Shown piece after piece: positions 50,666-60,717 of a stretch of 64,000 nucleotides of DNA. The translations under genes and the position numbers were made by a program. The notes beneath the pieces are model-generated. The model did no database searches, was not told where the DNA came from, and was given only the letters and a program-made list of their open reading frames with translations. This DNA comes from Limivivens faecihominis (GTDB lineage Bacteria > Bacillota > Clostridia > Lachnospirales > Lachnospiraceae). The stretch is taken from positions 77,751 to 141,750 of the forward strand of contig NZ_JAJEPR010000008.1 in assembly GCF_020686945.1 (NCBI RefSeq), written 5' to 3'. Numbering within the stretch: position 1 is the first letter of the stretch; each line of letters starts with the position of its first letter.

Positions 50666-52858
50666 ATGAATACTTATAAAACTGCAGATTTATCCGGAGC
50701 AGAGTGGATTTCCACCGGGGGAGCCTGCTGTACGCCGATGATCCGGAAGACGCTGAGTTTTCCGAAAGTGACCTCTGCGAAGATCACGATAGCGGGTCTT
50801 GGCATTTTTGAGATTTTTATCAATGGGAAAAAGGTGAGCGACGATCTGTTTCTGCCGCTGAGTACGGATTTTCATGAAAGACCGGAGAAGCTTTACCGCG
50901 GAGTTCCCTACGATGAGAAGATGCGCCACCGCCTGTATTGCCCGGTTTATGACATTACTTCTTATCTGAAGGAAGGAGAAAATACGATTGCTTTTCTTAT
51001 GGGGCCGGGCTGGTATGAGATGCCCAATGAATGTTATGAGTACGGCCACATCAAGCTCTGCTATGTGATCGACTGGCAGGATGAAAAGGGAGAGACACAC
51101 CGGACCGGCTCTGACGGCAGCCACAAATGGAAGGAAAGCTATGTGAAAAAGGCGAACCTTCTGAAAGGGGAGGTTCATGATTACAGGGATTATGACGAGA
51201 CCTGGATGCAGACGCCTTACGATGATTCCGACTGGGCAGCGGTCTGCCTGGAAAAAGCGCCGGAGACGCATTTTTACATACAGGACTGCCCGGCAGACCG
51301 GGTGATCCGCCATATTACTCCGCGCCTTCTGGCAGAAAAAGGCGATGTGCGGATCTATGATGCCGGAGAAATTATCACAGGCTATCCGGTACTGGTATCG
51401 GATGCGCCGGCGGGGGAGGAAATCACAGTTCTGCACGGAGAACTGCTGAATAAGAAAGGACGCCTGACAAAGGAAAACACCTATAAACAGAAGACTGTTT
51501 TCTATACCGATGGAACGGAGCGCAGCATGCACTGCCGTTTCACCTGGTTTGGTTTTCAGTATTTTGAGGTAAAAGGAAATGCGAAAGTGACAGACTGCGT
51601 CGTGATCCACAGCGATGTAAAGGTCAGTTCCACCTTTTCCTCCAGCGATGAGACACTGAACTGGCTTCGGGAAGCCTATCTTCGGACCCAGCTGGACAAT
51701 ATGCACTGTGGAATCCCATCCGACTGCCCCCATGTGGAGCGGAGAGGCTACACCGGAGACGGTCAGCTGACCTGCAATGCGGCGATGATTCAGCTGGACG
51801 GGGAGAAATTTTACCGGAAATGGATTCAGGATATTGCGGACTGCCAGGATTCCATCACCGGCCATGTGCAGTATACGGCGCCCTATATTCCTTCCGGCGG
51901 TGGTCCGGGCGGCTGGGGCTGTGCCATTGTGATGGTGCCCTATGTATTTTACCGGAATTATGGCGACAAAGAGATTTTGAAAGAGCTCTATCCCCAGATG
52001 CTTCACTATTTTGACTATCTGGAAGCGCACAGCGAGAAGGATCTGGTGGTTTCGGACCGGGCAGGCGAGTGGTGCCTGGGAGACTGGTGCGTGCCGACAA
52101 TGGGCTTTGTCAATAATATGGACGCGATCTACATTCCTGCGCCCCTTGTGAACACCTATTTTTACATCAAATCCATGGAAAAAGTGCTGGAGATCGGAGA
52201 GATTATCGGAAATCATCAGGCGGACGAAGAACTGAAAGAAAAAATCCGGTGCAAAAAGCAGGCGATCGTGGATCAGTATTTCGATCCGGCCACCGGTGAC
52301 TTTGCAGAAAATCAGCAGGGAAGCAATGTGTTTGCCGTAGATCTCGGCATCGGCGATGAGAGAACCTTTGCAAATATTCTCAAGCATTACCGGGAAATCA
52401 GGAAATACGATACGGGAATTTTTGCGACAGATGTGCTGACGAGAATCCTTTTTGAGAGAGGGGAGAGCGAGCTTGCCATCTCACTTCTTACCTCCAAAGA
52501 AGAAGATACCTTCTATTCCAGAATGAAGAAAGGCGGCACCACGATTCCGGAGTACTGGACCGGGCATCGTTCCCAGTGCCATCCGATGTTTGGCGCGGTC
52601 AGCCAGTACCTCTTCGAGTATGTCCTGGGAATCCGCCAGAAAGAGAGTTCCGTCTGCTACGAGGATATCGTGATCGCACCGGAGTGTATGGATACCATCG
52701 AAGCGGCCGAAGGCTCGATCATGACGAAAAACGGCCGAATCTCTGTGAAATACGACAAGACCCGCCTGGAAGTCCAGGTCCCGGAAAAAACGAAAGCCCT
52801 TGTCCTTCTCAATGGAAAAGAAAAAGCCATTGGGGACGGGAAAAGTGGCTCAGAATAG
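50666..52858 (+). CDS. GH78 alpha-L-rhamnosidase
   Basis: 730 residues, ATG after AAGGAGG, 13 bp after the permease. N-terminal carbohydrate-binding-like beta domains (Bac_rhamnosid_N, about 40-200), then the (alpha/alpha)6 catalytic barrel with SDCPHVERRGYTGDGQ, equivalent to the DCPQRDERxGWTGD signature of the family, and a C-terminal beta domain. No signal peptide: it should hydrolyse imported rhamnosides in the cytoplasm. Last gene of the unit; terminator follows. Confidence 0.92.
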   Translation: MNTYKTADLSGAEWISTGGACCTPMIRKTLSFPKVTSAKITIAGLGIFEIFINGKKVSDDLFLPLSTDFHERPEKLYRGVPYDEKMRHRLYCPVYDITSYLKEGENTIAFLMGPGWYEMPNECYEYGHIKLCYVIDWQDEKGETHRTGSDGSHKWKESYVKKANLLKGEVHDYRDYDETWMQTPYDDSDWAAVCLEKAPETHFYIQDCPADRVIRHITPRLLAEKGDVRIYDAGEIITGYPVLVSDAPAGEEITVLHGELLNKKGRLTKENTYKQKTVFYTDGTERSMHCRFTWFGFQYFEVKGNAKVTDCVVIHSDVKVSSTFSSSDETLNWLREAYLRTQLDNMHCGIPSDCPHVERRGYTGDGQLTCNAAMIQLDGEKFYRKWIQDIADCQDSITGHVQYTAPYIPSGGGPGGWGCAIVMVPYVFYRNYGDKEILKELYPQMLHYFDYLEAHSEKDLVVSDRAGEWCLGDWCVPTMGFVNNMDAIYIPAPLVNTYFYIKSMEKVLEIGEIIGNHQADEELKEKIRCKKQAIVDQYFDPATGDFAENQQGSNVFAVDLGIGDERTFANILKHYREIRKYDTGIFATDVLTRILFERGESELAISLLTSKEEDTFYSRMKKGGTTIPEYWTGHRSQCHPMFGAVSQYLFEYVLGIRQKESSVCYEDIVIAPECMDTIEAAEGSIMTKNGRISVKYDKTRLEVQVPEKTKALVLLNGKEKAIGDGKSGSE

Positions 52859-52886
52859 AGCGCTGATGAGATAAAATAAAAAAGCC

Positions 52887-52928
52887 AAAGGGGACGGTGA
52901 AAAAAACAAAAACACCGTCCCCTTTGAT
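52887..52928. repeat. GGGGACGGTG hairpin element, copy B, acting as terminator
   Basis: AAAGGGGACGGTG (52887-52899) / CACCGTCCCCTTT (52913-52925), then GATTT. It lies between the GH78 gene and the convergent permease gene and can serve both. Confidence 0.8.
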
Positions 52929-53837
52929 TTAACCTTTTACGGAACCAATCATAACACCTTTTACAAAATACTTCTGAATGAAGGGGTAGATGCAGAGCAC
53001 CGGTACCGTGGATACGATGATAACACTGTACTTTAAGGTCTGTGCAAGCTGCATCTTCGCCTCCATGGCGGCTGCGTCCAGGCCCTGCATGTTGGCCATG
53101 CTCATCTTATTGGACATCAGAAGGTCTCTTAAGAAGGACTGGAGCGGCAGAAGGCTCTTGTCATTGATGTAGATCAATGCGGTGTAGAAATCGTTCCAGT
53201 GGCCTACTGCGTAGTAAAGGCCGATAACTGCCAGAATCGGTTTGGACAGGGGCAAGACAACTTTAATGAGAAGCTGGAACGTGTTCGCTCCATCCAGCTC
53301 TGCCGCCTCTTCCAGAGATTTCGGAATGCTGTTGATAAAATAGGTCCTTGTGATGATGACATTGTAGATGGAAATGGCTCCGGGAATGATCATTGCCCAG
53401 AAGGTATTTGTCAGGTGCAGGTTGTTTACCACCAGGTAAGTGGGAATCAGGCCGCCGCTGAAATACATCGTCAGCATAAAGAAGAACATCAGGATGTTTC
53501 TCGGCATGAAATCTTTTCGTGCCAGAGGATAAGCGGCACAGATCGTCAGGACCATGTTTATCAGCGTACCTACAACGGTATAGAGAATGGTATTGCGGTA
53601 GCCAATCCAGATATCTCCATACTCGGCAACAGCCTGGTAGGCGATGGTAGTAAAGCCCTTCGGTAGCAGGAGTACATGGCCGAGCCATACTTCATTGGGA
53701 TCACTGAAGGAGGCAATGACGATGAACCAGAGGGGCCATACAAAGATCACAACCAGAATGCACATGAGCAGCACATTGATGATATCAAAAATTTTGTCAT
53801 TGTAAGACTTTTTCATTTTTACATGTTTTTCTTTCAT
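52929..53837 (-). CDS. ABC transporter permease, LplC/YtcP type
   Basis: 302 residues, ATG after AAAGGAGG. Six helices with EAA loop SLEEAAELDGANTFQLLIKVVLPLSKP. This carbohydrate permease family is paired with LplB and a large LplA-type binding protein. It is the last gene of the minus-strand operon (binding protein, LplB, LplC). Confidence 0.92.
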   Translation of the reverse strand: MKEKHVKMKKSYNDKIFDIINVLLMCILVVIFVWPLWFIVIASFSDPNEVWLGHVLLLPKGFTTIAYQAVAEYGDIWIGYRNTILYTVVGTLINMVLTICAAYPLARKDFMPRNILMFFFMLTMYFSGGLIPTYLVVNNLHLTNTFWAMIIPGAISIYNVIITRTYFINSIPKSLEEAAELDGANTFQLLIKVVLPLSKPILAVIGLYYAVGHWNDFYTALIYINDKSLLPLQSFLRDLLMSNKMSMANMQGLDAAAMEAKMQLAQTLKYSVIIVSTVPVLCIYPFIQKYFVKGVMIGSVKG

Positions 53838-53854
53838 CTGGACTTCCTCCTTTC

Positions 53855-54781
53855 CTAGAATAGACTTTCATCGGCAAACTTCTTGCAGAACCAGTTTGCA
53901 CCAACAAGAAGAAGCATATTGATGATGGAGTTAAAAAGACCGATGGCTGTGGAATATCCATAGTCACTGTTGATCAGACCAACCTCGTATACATAAGTGG
54001 AAATTACGGAAGCAGCCTGTTTGTTCAGAGTATTCTGAAGAAGGAATACTTTTTCAAAACCTACATTCATAAGAGAACCAAGCTGAAGGATCAGCATCAT
54101 GATAATCGTCGGTTTGATGGAAGGCAGGTCGATATGAAGGATTCGCTGAAGCTTTGTGGCGCCATCCACAATAGCCGCCTCGTGCATCTCATAATCGACG
54201 CCGGAGAGGGCGGAAATATAAATGATAGAGCTCCAGCCCATTCCCTGCCAGACACCGCTCCACACATAGATGCTCTTAAACCATTTCGGTTTGGAGAGGA
54301 AATCCATCGGCTCCATACCCAAAGCTTTTAAGATCGTATTGAAAACGCCGGTATCCGGATTCATGAAGATCGTCAGCATACCGCAGATAACTACGGTAGA
54401 AATAAAGTAGGGTGCATAGGATACCATCTGCACGGTTTTTTTCAGATATCTGTTTTTTATGTAATTAAGCAGCAGCGCAAAGATAATCGGGATGGGGAAG
54501 CCCACCAACAGACTGTAGATACTGATGCCCAGAGTGTTCTTCAATAAAAGAGAAAAGTTATAGCTGTTGAAAAAACGTTTAAAATGATCCAGGCCTACCC
54601 AGGGGCTCCCCATGATTCCAAGTTTGATTTTATAATTCTTAAATGCCAGCTGTACGCCATACATGGGGGCATAAGCAAAGACGATGTAATAAATGACTAC
54701 TGGCAGCATCATAACGTACAAAATCCAGTTTTTCTGAATATTCTTTGCCAGTCTGGCTCTGAAACTCTTTTTCTTTTCCAT
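53855..54781 (-). CDS. ABC transporter permease, LplB/YteP type
   Basis: 308 residues, six helices, EAA loop YEMHEAAIVDGATKLQRILHIDLPSIKP. SD is GGAGCG near the ATG. Basic start (KKKSFRARLAKNIQKN). Partner of the LplC permease 17 bp downstream. No ATPase gene adjacent. Confidence 0.92.
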   Translation of the reverse strand: MEKKKSFRARLAKNIQKNWILYVMMLPVVIYYIVFAYAPMYGVQLAFKNYKIKLGIMGSPWVGLDHFKRFFNSYNFSLLLKNTLGISIYSLLVGFPIPIIFALLLNYIKNRYLKKTVQMVSYAPYFISTVVICGMLTIFMNPDTGVFNTILKALGMEPMDFLSKPKWFKSIYVWSGVWQGMGWSSIIYISALSGVDYEMHEAAIVDGATKLQRILHIDLPSIKPTIIMMLILQLGSLMNVGFEKVFLLQNTLNKQAASVISTYVYEVGLINSDYGYSTAIGLFNSIINMLLLVGANWFCKKFADESLF

Positions 54782-54811
54782 ACCAACACGCTCCTTCCCG
54801 GTTTTCTGTAA

Positions 54812-54851
54812 AGAAATAAAGGGACTGAAGCATTGACTGCAACAGTCCCTT
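54812..54851 (-). terminator. Attenuator between binding-protein gene and permeases
   Basis: On the minus strand AAGGGACTG pairs with CAGTCCCTT, then a T-rich run (complement of 54813-54820). It would lower permease transcription relative to the binding protein. Confidence 0.75.
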
Positions 54852-54890
54852 CTCCTATTTCTTAGCTGTTTATCTCATATTCTGTCAGTC

Positions 54891-56411
54891 TTATTCAGCA
54901 GAAATACCAGCGTCGTATGCAGCCTGATAGATATCCATCAGCTGGCCTACTCCCATGCTTTCCAGAGTACCTACATACTCATCCCAGCTGTCATCCAGGG
55001 TAAGGTCGCCGGTTGCAACCTGAGCTACATACTGATCAATATAGGAATTGATATCTGCGGTGAGGGTAGCAATGGTCAGACCATCTTCTTCACTGTAGTT
55101 CATAACAGGAAGGGGAACCTTGCCGTCGGTTGCCATTTTTGCTCTCTGCTCGTTCAGATATACTTCATCCGGGTCAACCTCAGGAGACATGTTGTCGTAC
55201 CAGTAATTCGGCCAGATGGACGGATGGTTTGCTGCACCCTGAATGGTGGAGCTGGAACGAACGGTTCCTACATCGTCGCCGTAGCCATTGCCAAGGATCC
55301 ACTCCCATTTGTCATCATCGGTCTTCTGCCAGGTCTTGCCCTCAATACCCATAATGGCTTCGATACCGCCTTCTTCGCTGTAGAACTGGTCAAAGAAGGA
55401 AATGATGGTTTCCGGATTGTGGCAGGCATCGGTCAGTACCAGAGTACCCGGAGTAATAGCGGTTCCCAGAGGATAGGTGCCCTTGGTAAACGGAGTCAGT
55501 GCGATATAATCGTCGTCATTGTCACGTCCAACGGTCAGGAATGCGCCGGCATCAAAGAAGGAGCCTAATACATCGCCAGCCTGTCCGATTGCGCCCTGCT
55601 GCTCATGTTTCTGGGTAAAGGAATTTTTATCCATAATACCTTCCTGATAAAGTTTGGTCAGGAACTCGATATAGCTCTTGAATACATCAGAGGTAGGAAC
55701 ATAGGTCAGCTGATCGTCGATAACTGCCAGTTTGGTTCCATAATCATAATTGATATCAAAGTAAGGAAGCAGGAGATCCGGTTTTACAACGTCTGTAGCG
55801 GTGAAAGGAATCTCATCGTCGGTATCGCCGTTTCCGTTGGCATCCTGTTCTTTGAAGGCTTTCAGTACATTATAGAGCTCATCCAGATTTTTCGGCTCTT
55901 CCAGTCCCAGGTTGTCCATCCATCTCTTGTTGATCCAGTAGGTGGTTACTGCACCGTCCTGTCTTCCAATCTCAGGAAGAGAATAAACATGGCCGTCAGC
56001 GGAGGTCAGATATTTCCATGCATCTCTTTCATCGAGAACCTTGGTCAGATTCGGTGCGTGCTCTCTGATCAGATCTTCCAGCGGAAGGAAGAGGCCCTGA
56101 CTTCCATATTTATTTAAGTCTGTCATAGAGAAACCGGATTTCATAAAGATCTCCGGATAATCGCCGGATGCCAGAAGCAGGTTTCTTTTCTCTGCCAGGT
56201 CTGCGCCCATAACTGAGGTAAAGTCAAATTTCAGTCCGGCTTCCTCAAGAGTGGTCTGCATAGTCAGGTTATCTGCCAGATCGTACTCTCCATTTAAAAT
56301 AGCAAATACGCTGTACTCGTTGTCCTCTGCTGCGCTAACCGGAACTGCAGTTGCGGTGGAAGCGATCATCATGCTTGCCAGTACCAGAGCTGTAAGTTTC
56401 TTCAATTTCAT
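54891..56411 (-). CDS. Large extracellular solute-binding protein, LplA/YtcQ type
   Basis: 506 residues from the ATG at 56411 (TTAGGAGG upstream). Signal peptide cut near VSA|AE; again without a lipobox cysteine. The mature protein has the family's NG..D..DDEIPFT stretch. The Asn/Asp/Gly-rich DANGNGDTDDE at about residue 193 is a calcium-binding-like loop typical of this family. It delivers an oligosaccharide to LplB/LplC. Likely controlled by the divergent AraC-type regulator. Confidence 0.9.
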   Translation of the reverse strand: MKLKKLTALVLASMMIASTATAVPVSAAEDNEYSVFAILNGEYDLADNLTMQTTLEEAGLKFDFTSVMGADLAEKRNLLLASGDYPEIFMKSGFSMTDLNKYGSQGLFLPLEDLIREHAPNLTKVLDERDAWKYLTSADGHVYSLPEIGRQDGAVTTYWINKRWMDNLGLEEPKNLDELYNVLKAFKEQDANGNGDTDDEIPFTATDVVKPDLLLPYFDINYDYGTKLAVIDDQLTYVPTSDVFKSYIEFLTKLYQEGIMDKNSFTQKHEQQGAIGQAGDVLGSFFDAGAFLTVGRDNDDDYIALTPFTKGTYPLGTAITPGTLVLTDACHNPETIISFFDQFYSEEGGIEAIMGIEGKTWQKTDDDKWEWILGNGYGDDVGTVRSSSTIQGAANHPSIWPNYWYDNMSPEVDPDEVYLNEQRAKMATDGKVPLPVMNYSEEDGLTIATLTADINSYIDQYVAQVATGDLTLDDSWDEYVGTLESMGVGQLMDIYQAAYDAGISAE

Positions 56412-56725
56412 AGTCAAACCTCCTAATACATTATTTTTTTCCGTTCTTTTGTCGCTTGTTTTTTTGGCGCCGCGTTTGCGATAACCAAATTATATACGCT
56501 TTACCATCTCTTTTACAAGAAACATCTGTTGGAACAGCGGTTTTAAAAAACGTATTATTCTCAAAGGCTGATTTTTTCTGGCTTTTTTGGTGTTATCGCA
56601 CAAATTTTGAACGGATTTTTTAAATATTGCACCCCATTTTTGTTTTTCATATCTATTATTACTTTTTTTCTTTTTAGATATATGTTAGAATATTCTTAAA
56701 TTCAATTCACAAAGAGGTGGTTCCC
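56412..56725. other. Divergent control region of the LplABC operon and its regulator
   Basis: 314 bp, very AT-rich on the right. Contains the minus-strand promoter (56489-56518), an inverted repeat TGCGATAAC (56477-56485) / GTTATCGCA (56592-56600) bracketing it, and the 6-bp palindrome GGCGCC (56466-56471) in the leader. No small gene was seen. Confidence 0.6.
56489..56518 (-). promoter_or_regulatory. Promoter of the LplABC-type operon
   Basis: Minus strand TTGTAA (56513-56518), 18-bp spacer, TATAAT (56489-56494). Confidence 0.72.
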
Positions 56726-58933
56726 GTGTCGTTTTTTAAAAATTTGCGTAATAAGCATACAGTGACGACTTTATATAAATATTTTATTTCTTATTTTCTT
56801 CTTCTCACCATACTGACTCTGGGATATACCGCAGCCTTCCGGGTACAGTTAAAAAAGGTTTACACAAAGGAACTGCACAACCAGGCAGAAAAGCAGCTGA
56901 CGGATATCGATAACGATCTGTATTCCTCCATCTCTACGATAGAGAAAATCCAATATCTTTTGGCCCAGGATATTCCTCTGGCGATGTCCCGTTATTTAAA
57001 GGAAGACTGGTATCTTTATCAGGCCTCCCAGACACTCACAAAATATACCACAGCCAATGAGATCATCAGCGGCATCTGTTATATTCATTTTGAAAAAAAT
57101 AATATCCTCTCTTCCAAAAATTCAATCCGAAAGACCGATAACGGGTATGAGATTTACTATAATAAACAGTATATCCCCTTCCCTCTGGAAAGTTATATGG
57201 AAAATACCAAAGAAAATCAGCTGATTTTACTGGGAGAAGGAAAAAACAAGCTCCTGGTTTATCTGCCCGGCAACAATGGAATCAAGACCTACAGTATCTT
57301 TTATATTCTTAATATGGATGAAATTGAAAAAATGCTGAGCCGCAGAAGAATTTCAGGGATGGCTTCCCTGTGCCTGATGAGCCAGGACAACCAGATTGTA
57401 TGCGGGTATGATCCTCAGCATATGACTTCTTATATAAAGGATAATGAAATTACGGACCAGGATTCCCTTGTGACAGCCTCCAAAAATATTCTGACAGAAC
57501 CGACGACAATCAATGGCTTTTCACTCGTAACGATACTTTCCGATGACACGATTCTTTCCCAGACCAGCGTTGCTTTCCGAAATGCTTATGCTTTTCTGCT
57601 CGTTGTGTCTCTGGTTGGCATGGGACTGATCTTTTTGGGCATGCGTGTCACCTACTGGCCCCTTCATAAGCTGACCTTAAAGCTCCTTCCTGCCTCTGAC
57701 AAGCATGGCAACTATGTGGAGCAGTTGGATGCCGCCTTCAGCAATGTGCGCTCCGAAAACCAGCAGCTGCAGCAGAAAATCGATTCCTACCGGCTTTCCA
57801 TGCAGAAGTCTCTTTTGGATTCCATTGTGGCGGATAATGTTGTTTTTGACACAAACAATCCCGTTATCTTTGACCATCTGTTTTGTCTGGAAGCGGGCAG
57901 CCACATTTTTATGCTGCGGGTCAAGACGCCAGGTAAGAAAGAAAGCTTTCCGACAGATGTGCAGAAGCTTCTGAATACCAGTCTGCCGGGGGATATTCCC
58001 TCTGCCCTGCTTCTGGAGTGTACGGAGGAGTACGCGGTATTTCTGATCTGCTACAGCGGTGCGGAGCCGAATAAAGATGAAGTGCTCCATTTACTTCTGA
58101 CGGATCTTTATCAGGAAACAGGCTATCGCAGTGCTTTAAGCAACAGTGCGGAATCTCCGCTGGAAATTCCGTCCCTCTATGAGAATACGACAGCAGCTTC
58201 TGAATTCTGGGATGAGACTCCTGTGGTGATTTACTCGGAAATCGCAGAGAAGATTTCTTCCTCGGGAAGTCTGTCCTACCCCTACTCGAATCTGGAATTT
58301 CTGGCAGATGCGCTCAAATCCTGTCAGATCACGAAAGCCAGAGAACAGGTGATCTGTCTCTTTGAGCTTCTGGATACGGCCTCCGAAAATAATTCTTCGA
58401 TTCCGAACTTTTTCATCCGCTGTGTCCTGATTGATATTCTGACGATCCTCTCAAGCAGCATGAACAACCTCAACGTGAAGTTCAAGAGCTACAGCGATCT
58501 GTATTTCAATACGCTGTTCCTTTGCAGAAGCTGTTCTTTTGTGGAGAAAAAAGAAGAAATCCGTCAGAATATTCTCCTGCTTCTGAGTACCTACGAGAAC
58601 GAATTTGAGAACTCCACGATCCAGTTCTCGAAGATCGCGGAAACGATCCAGAAAGAGTACAGCTCTCCTGATTTTTCAATTTCCGTCCTGGCAGACACCT
58701 TCCATGTCAGCATCGCTTACATGAGCTATCTCTTCAAAAAGGGCTTTGATGTGAATTTTTCCGATTATCTCTGGAATATAAGAATGAAAAAAGCAGAAGA
58801 GCTGTTATCTGAGACCGATATGAATATCGATCAGATCAGCATCCAGGTTGGTTACCTGAATACGTCGAGTTTCCGAAGAAAATTCAAACAGGAAACCGGT
58901 TTGACACCATCGCAGTACCGGAGCAAACACTAG
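56726..58933 (+). CDS. Large membrane-bound AraC-type regulator
   Basis: 735 residues from the GTG at 56726 (AGAGGTGG upstream; a GTG nine bases earlier overlaps the SD). Membrane helix at about 22-42, an extracytoplasmic sensor domain (about 43-290), second helix (about 293-315), a HAMP-like linker, a long middle domain, and a C-terminal AraC HTH pair (FSISVLADTFHVSIAYMSYLF; NIDQISIQVGYLNTSSFRRKFK). It links sensing outside to DNA binding inside in one chain, with no kinase. Divergent from the LplABC-type operon that it probably activates. Confidence 0.88.
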   Translation: MSFFKNLRNKHTVTTLYKYFISYFLLLTILTLGYTAAFRVQLKKVYTKELHNQAEKQLTDIDNDLYSSISTIEKIQYLLAQDIPLAMSRYLKEDWYLYQASQTLTKYTTANEIISGICYIHFEKNNILSSKNSIRKTDNGYEIYYNKQYIPFPLESYMENTKENQLILLGEGKNKLLVYLPGNNGIKTYSIFYILNMDEIEKMLSRRRISGMASLCLMSQDNQIVCGYDPQHMTSYIKDNEITDQDSLVTASKNILTEPTTINGFSLVTILSDDTILSQTSVAFRNAYAFLLVVSLVGMGLIFLGMRVTYWPLHKLTLKLLPASDKHGNYVEQLDAAFSNVRSENQQLQQKIDSYRLSMQKSLLDSIVADNVVFDTNNPVIFDHLFCLEAGSHIFMLRVKTPGKKESFPTDVQKLLNTSLPGDIPSALLLECTEEYAVFLICYSGAEPNKDEVLHLLLTDLYQETGYRSALSNSAESPLEIPSLYENTTAASEFWDETPVVIYSEIAEKISSSGSLSYPYSNLEFLADALKSCQITKAREQVICLFELLDTASENNSSIPNFFIRCVLIDILTILSSSMNNLNVKFKSYSDLYFNTLFLCRSCSFVEKKEEIRQNILLLLSTYENEFENSTIQFSKIAETIQKEYSSPDFSISVLADTFHVSIAYMSYLFKKGFDVNFSDYLWNIRMKKAEELLSETDMNIDQISIQVGYLNTSSFRRKFKQETGLTPSQYRSKH

Positions 58934-58940
58934 TACTTGA

Positions 58941-58969
58941 GGACGGTGTTTTCGGTTTTTTTACTGTCC
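58941..58969 (+). repeat. GGGGACGGTG hairpin element, copy C
   Basis: GGACGGTG (58941-58948) / actGTCC (58963-58969) around the loop TTTTCGGTTTTTTT, just after the regulator stop codon. Confidence 0.65.
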
Positions 58970-58989
58970 CTGATGGCTGGATATAAAAA

Positions 58990-59026
58990 CAGGCTACTCC
59001 TTTTTATGGGAGATAGCCTGTTTTTT
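58990..59026. terminator. Bidirectional terminator
   Basis: CAGGCTA-CTCC / GGAG-a-TAGCCTG with TTTTTT after and AAAAAC before. Confidence 0.82.
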
Positions 59027-59029
59027 GCA

Positions 59030-60637
59030 TTAACGAACAACCGCCTTTTTCGCTGCACTCCATGCGGAGTAATAGGTTTTTCCGCTTACCGTTCTGTAGG
59101 CGCGCAGGCGGATAGTGAAGGTTCTGCCTTTTTTCGGGTTTCGGATTACGGCTTTGACGGTGTTTCTGCTTCTCACTTTGAGCGTTCTGGAAGAAGCGCC
59201 GACGGTGTATCGGATCTCATAGCCGGTGACTTGAGCGTTCTTCCTCCATTTCAGAGTAATGGCTCTGGAACTGCTGGTGCAGGCTGTGATCGTCGGTCTG
59301 GTGATGCGGATCGTGCGGAGAGCCGTTCCGGTGCCGACGGTGCTGCCGCTGTAAGCTTTGACCATGTAAGTGTACTGGGTTCCGTTGACAAGACTGTTCT
59401 TATCGAGATAGGAAACGGTGGTCCCGTTTTTGACCGTCGCGATCTTTTTGTAGGCGCCATTGCCGGCTTTGCGGTAGATGTAATAACCGCTGGCCTTGTT
59501 TACTTTGCTCCAGGTGACTTTGATTCCGGTGGCATTGTTTGTCAGACTTCTGAGCGTGGTCTTGGCGAGAGTGACTTTGGTCGAAGAGGAAAGGGTTTTG
59601 ATTGTGGCGGATTCTAAGGCATCATTTCCGTAAGAAGAGATGCTGATCCGTGCCCATTCTTCCTTGGTTCCCTTATAAATAATGGATCTTATACCGGAAC
59701 AGTCTTTAAATGCACGGACTTCAATTCCCCTTACGCTATTTGGAATGGTAACTGTTTCCAGATAGTAACAATCTTCAAATACGCTCTGCGGAATGGTGAT
59801 CATACTGGAAGGAATTTCGATGGTCTTGATTGCGGTTGCCTCAAAAGCATGATTGCCTACTATGTGGAGACTGTTCGGAAGCTTTACATTCTGCAGGGAA
59901 GAACAGTTCGCAAAAGCAGAGGTGCCGATCTGAATAAGGTTCTCCGGGAAATTGACCGTTGTCAGCCCCTGACATCTGTTAAAGGCATAACCACCGATAC
60001 GGGTAAGGGTGGAAGGTAAGCTGACGCTGGTTAAATTTGAACAGCCACGGAAGGTAAAGTCATCTATAGATGTGATTCCTTCTCCTATAACGATGGATTT
60101 GATCATACTTTCATATTCTGTCCAGGGTAAATTGTTGTCTACGATATTGCCGGAACCGGATATTTTAAGCTCCTGGGTGGCATTATCATAAGACCATTTC
60201 AAACCGGAGCCAAAGGTGCCGGAAATAGAATTTATGTAAAAGTAGCAGATTCCTCCGGTATCATTGGAAGTATAATATTTTACGGTATATTGGCCAAAAT
60301 CACGGGGAGTATGATTGTCAAAGATGGTCCAGTTTAAAGTGGGAGCATTCATATCGGAAAGATAATTATAATTGTTGGAGATTCTTCTTCCGTCCGGCCC
60401 GTAAACATCACAATAATATTTGGATAAAAAATCGGAGGTATTATTGCTGAGATAGCGTTTTACGGTCAAAGGGATCCGGATCTCTTCGTTTGCATCGAAA
60501 ACACTGTCCGGAAATGACGGGTCAATGGAAATCAATCCTTTGTAATAATAGGTTCTTGCGCTTACTGACAGGGATGCCCCGCACACAGCCAGCAGAAGCA
60601 GGCAGGTTGTCAGAAGCATTTTAAAAATTTTTTTCAT
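59030..60637 (-). CDS. Secreted BspA-like leucine-rich-repeat and fibronectin III-like protein
   Basis: 535 residues from the ATG at 60637 (AAGGAGG upstream). Signal peptide (about 1-27). Residues about 30-170 are a distinct N-terminal domain; 170-350 hold LRR_5-type repeats (FRGCSNLTSVSLPSTLTRIGGYAF and five similar units); two fibronectin-like domains (about 360-450, 450-535) end in a basic tail (AAKKAVVR). No LPXTG anchor. Probably a surface or matrix-binding adhesin. It is preceded by an XRE regulator gene on the same strand. Confidence 0.88.
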   Translation of the reverse strand: MKKIFKMLLTTCLLLLAVCGASLSVSARTYYYKGLISIDPSFPDSVFDANEEIRIPLTVKRYLSNNTSDFLSKYYCDVYGPDGRRISNNYNYLSDMNAPTLNWTIFDNHTPRDFGQYTVKYYTSNDTGGICYFYINSISGTFGSGLKWSYDNATQELKISGSGNIVDNNLPWTEYESMIKSIVIGEGITSIDDFTFRGCSNLTSVSLPSTLTRIGGYAFNRCQGLTTVNFPENLIQIGTSAFANCSSLQNVKLPNSLHIVGNHAFEATAIKTIEIPSSMITIPQSVFEDCYYLETVTIPNSVRGIEVRAFKDCSGIRSIIYKGTKEEWARISISSYGNDALESATIKTLSSSTKVTLAKTTLRSLTNNATGIKVTWSKVNKASGYYIYRKAGNGAYKKIATVKNGTTVSYLDKNSLVNGTQYTYMVKAYSGSTVGTGTALRTIRITRPTITACTSSSRAITLKWRKNAQVTGYEIRYTVGASSRTLKVRSRNTVKAVIRNPKKGRTFTIRLRAYRTVSGKTYYSAWSAAKKAVVR

Positions 60638-60717
60638 AAGGTCCTCCTTTGTAAAAAATGTGATTTGATTTATAGGAAACTGCGTCCATGTAATTCCGGG
60701 AAAATCACCTCTCTCTC

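Noticed and set aside
50690..52387. 565-codon antisense frame in the rhamnosidase gene
   Set aside because: Lies wholly within a clear GH78 gene and has no family features.
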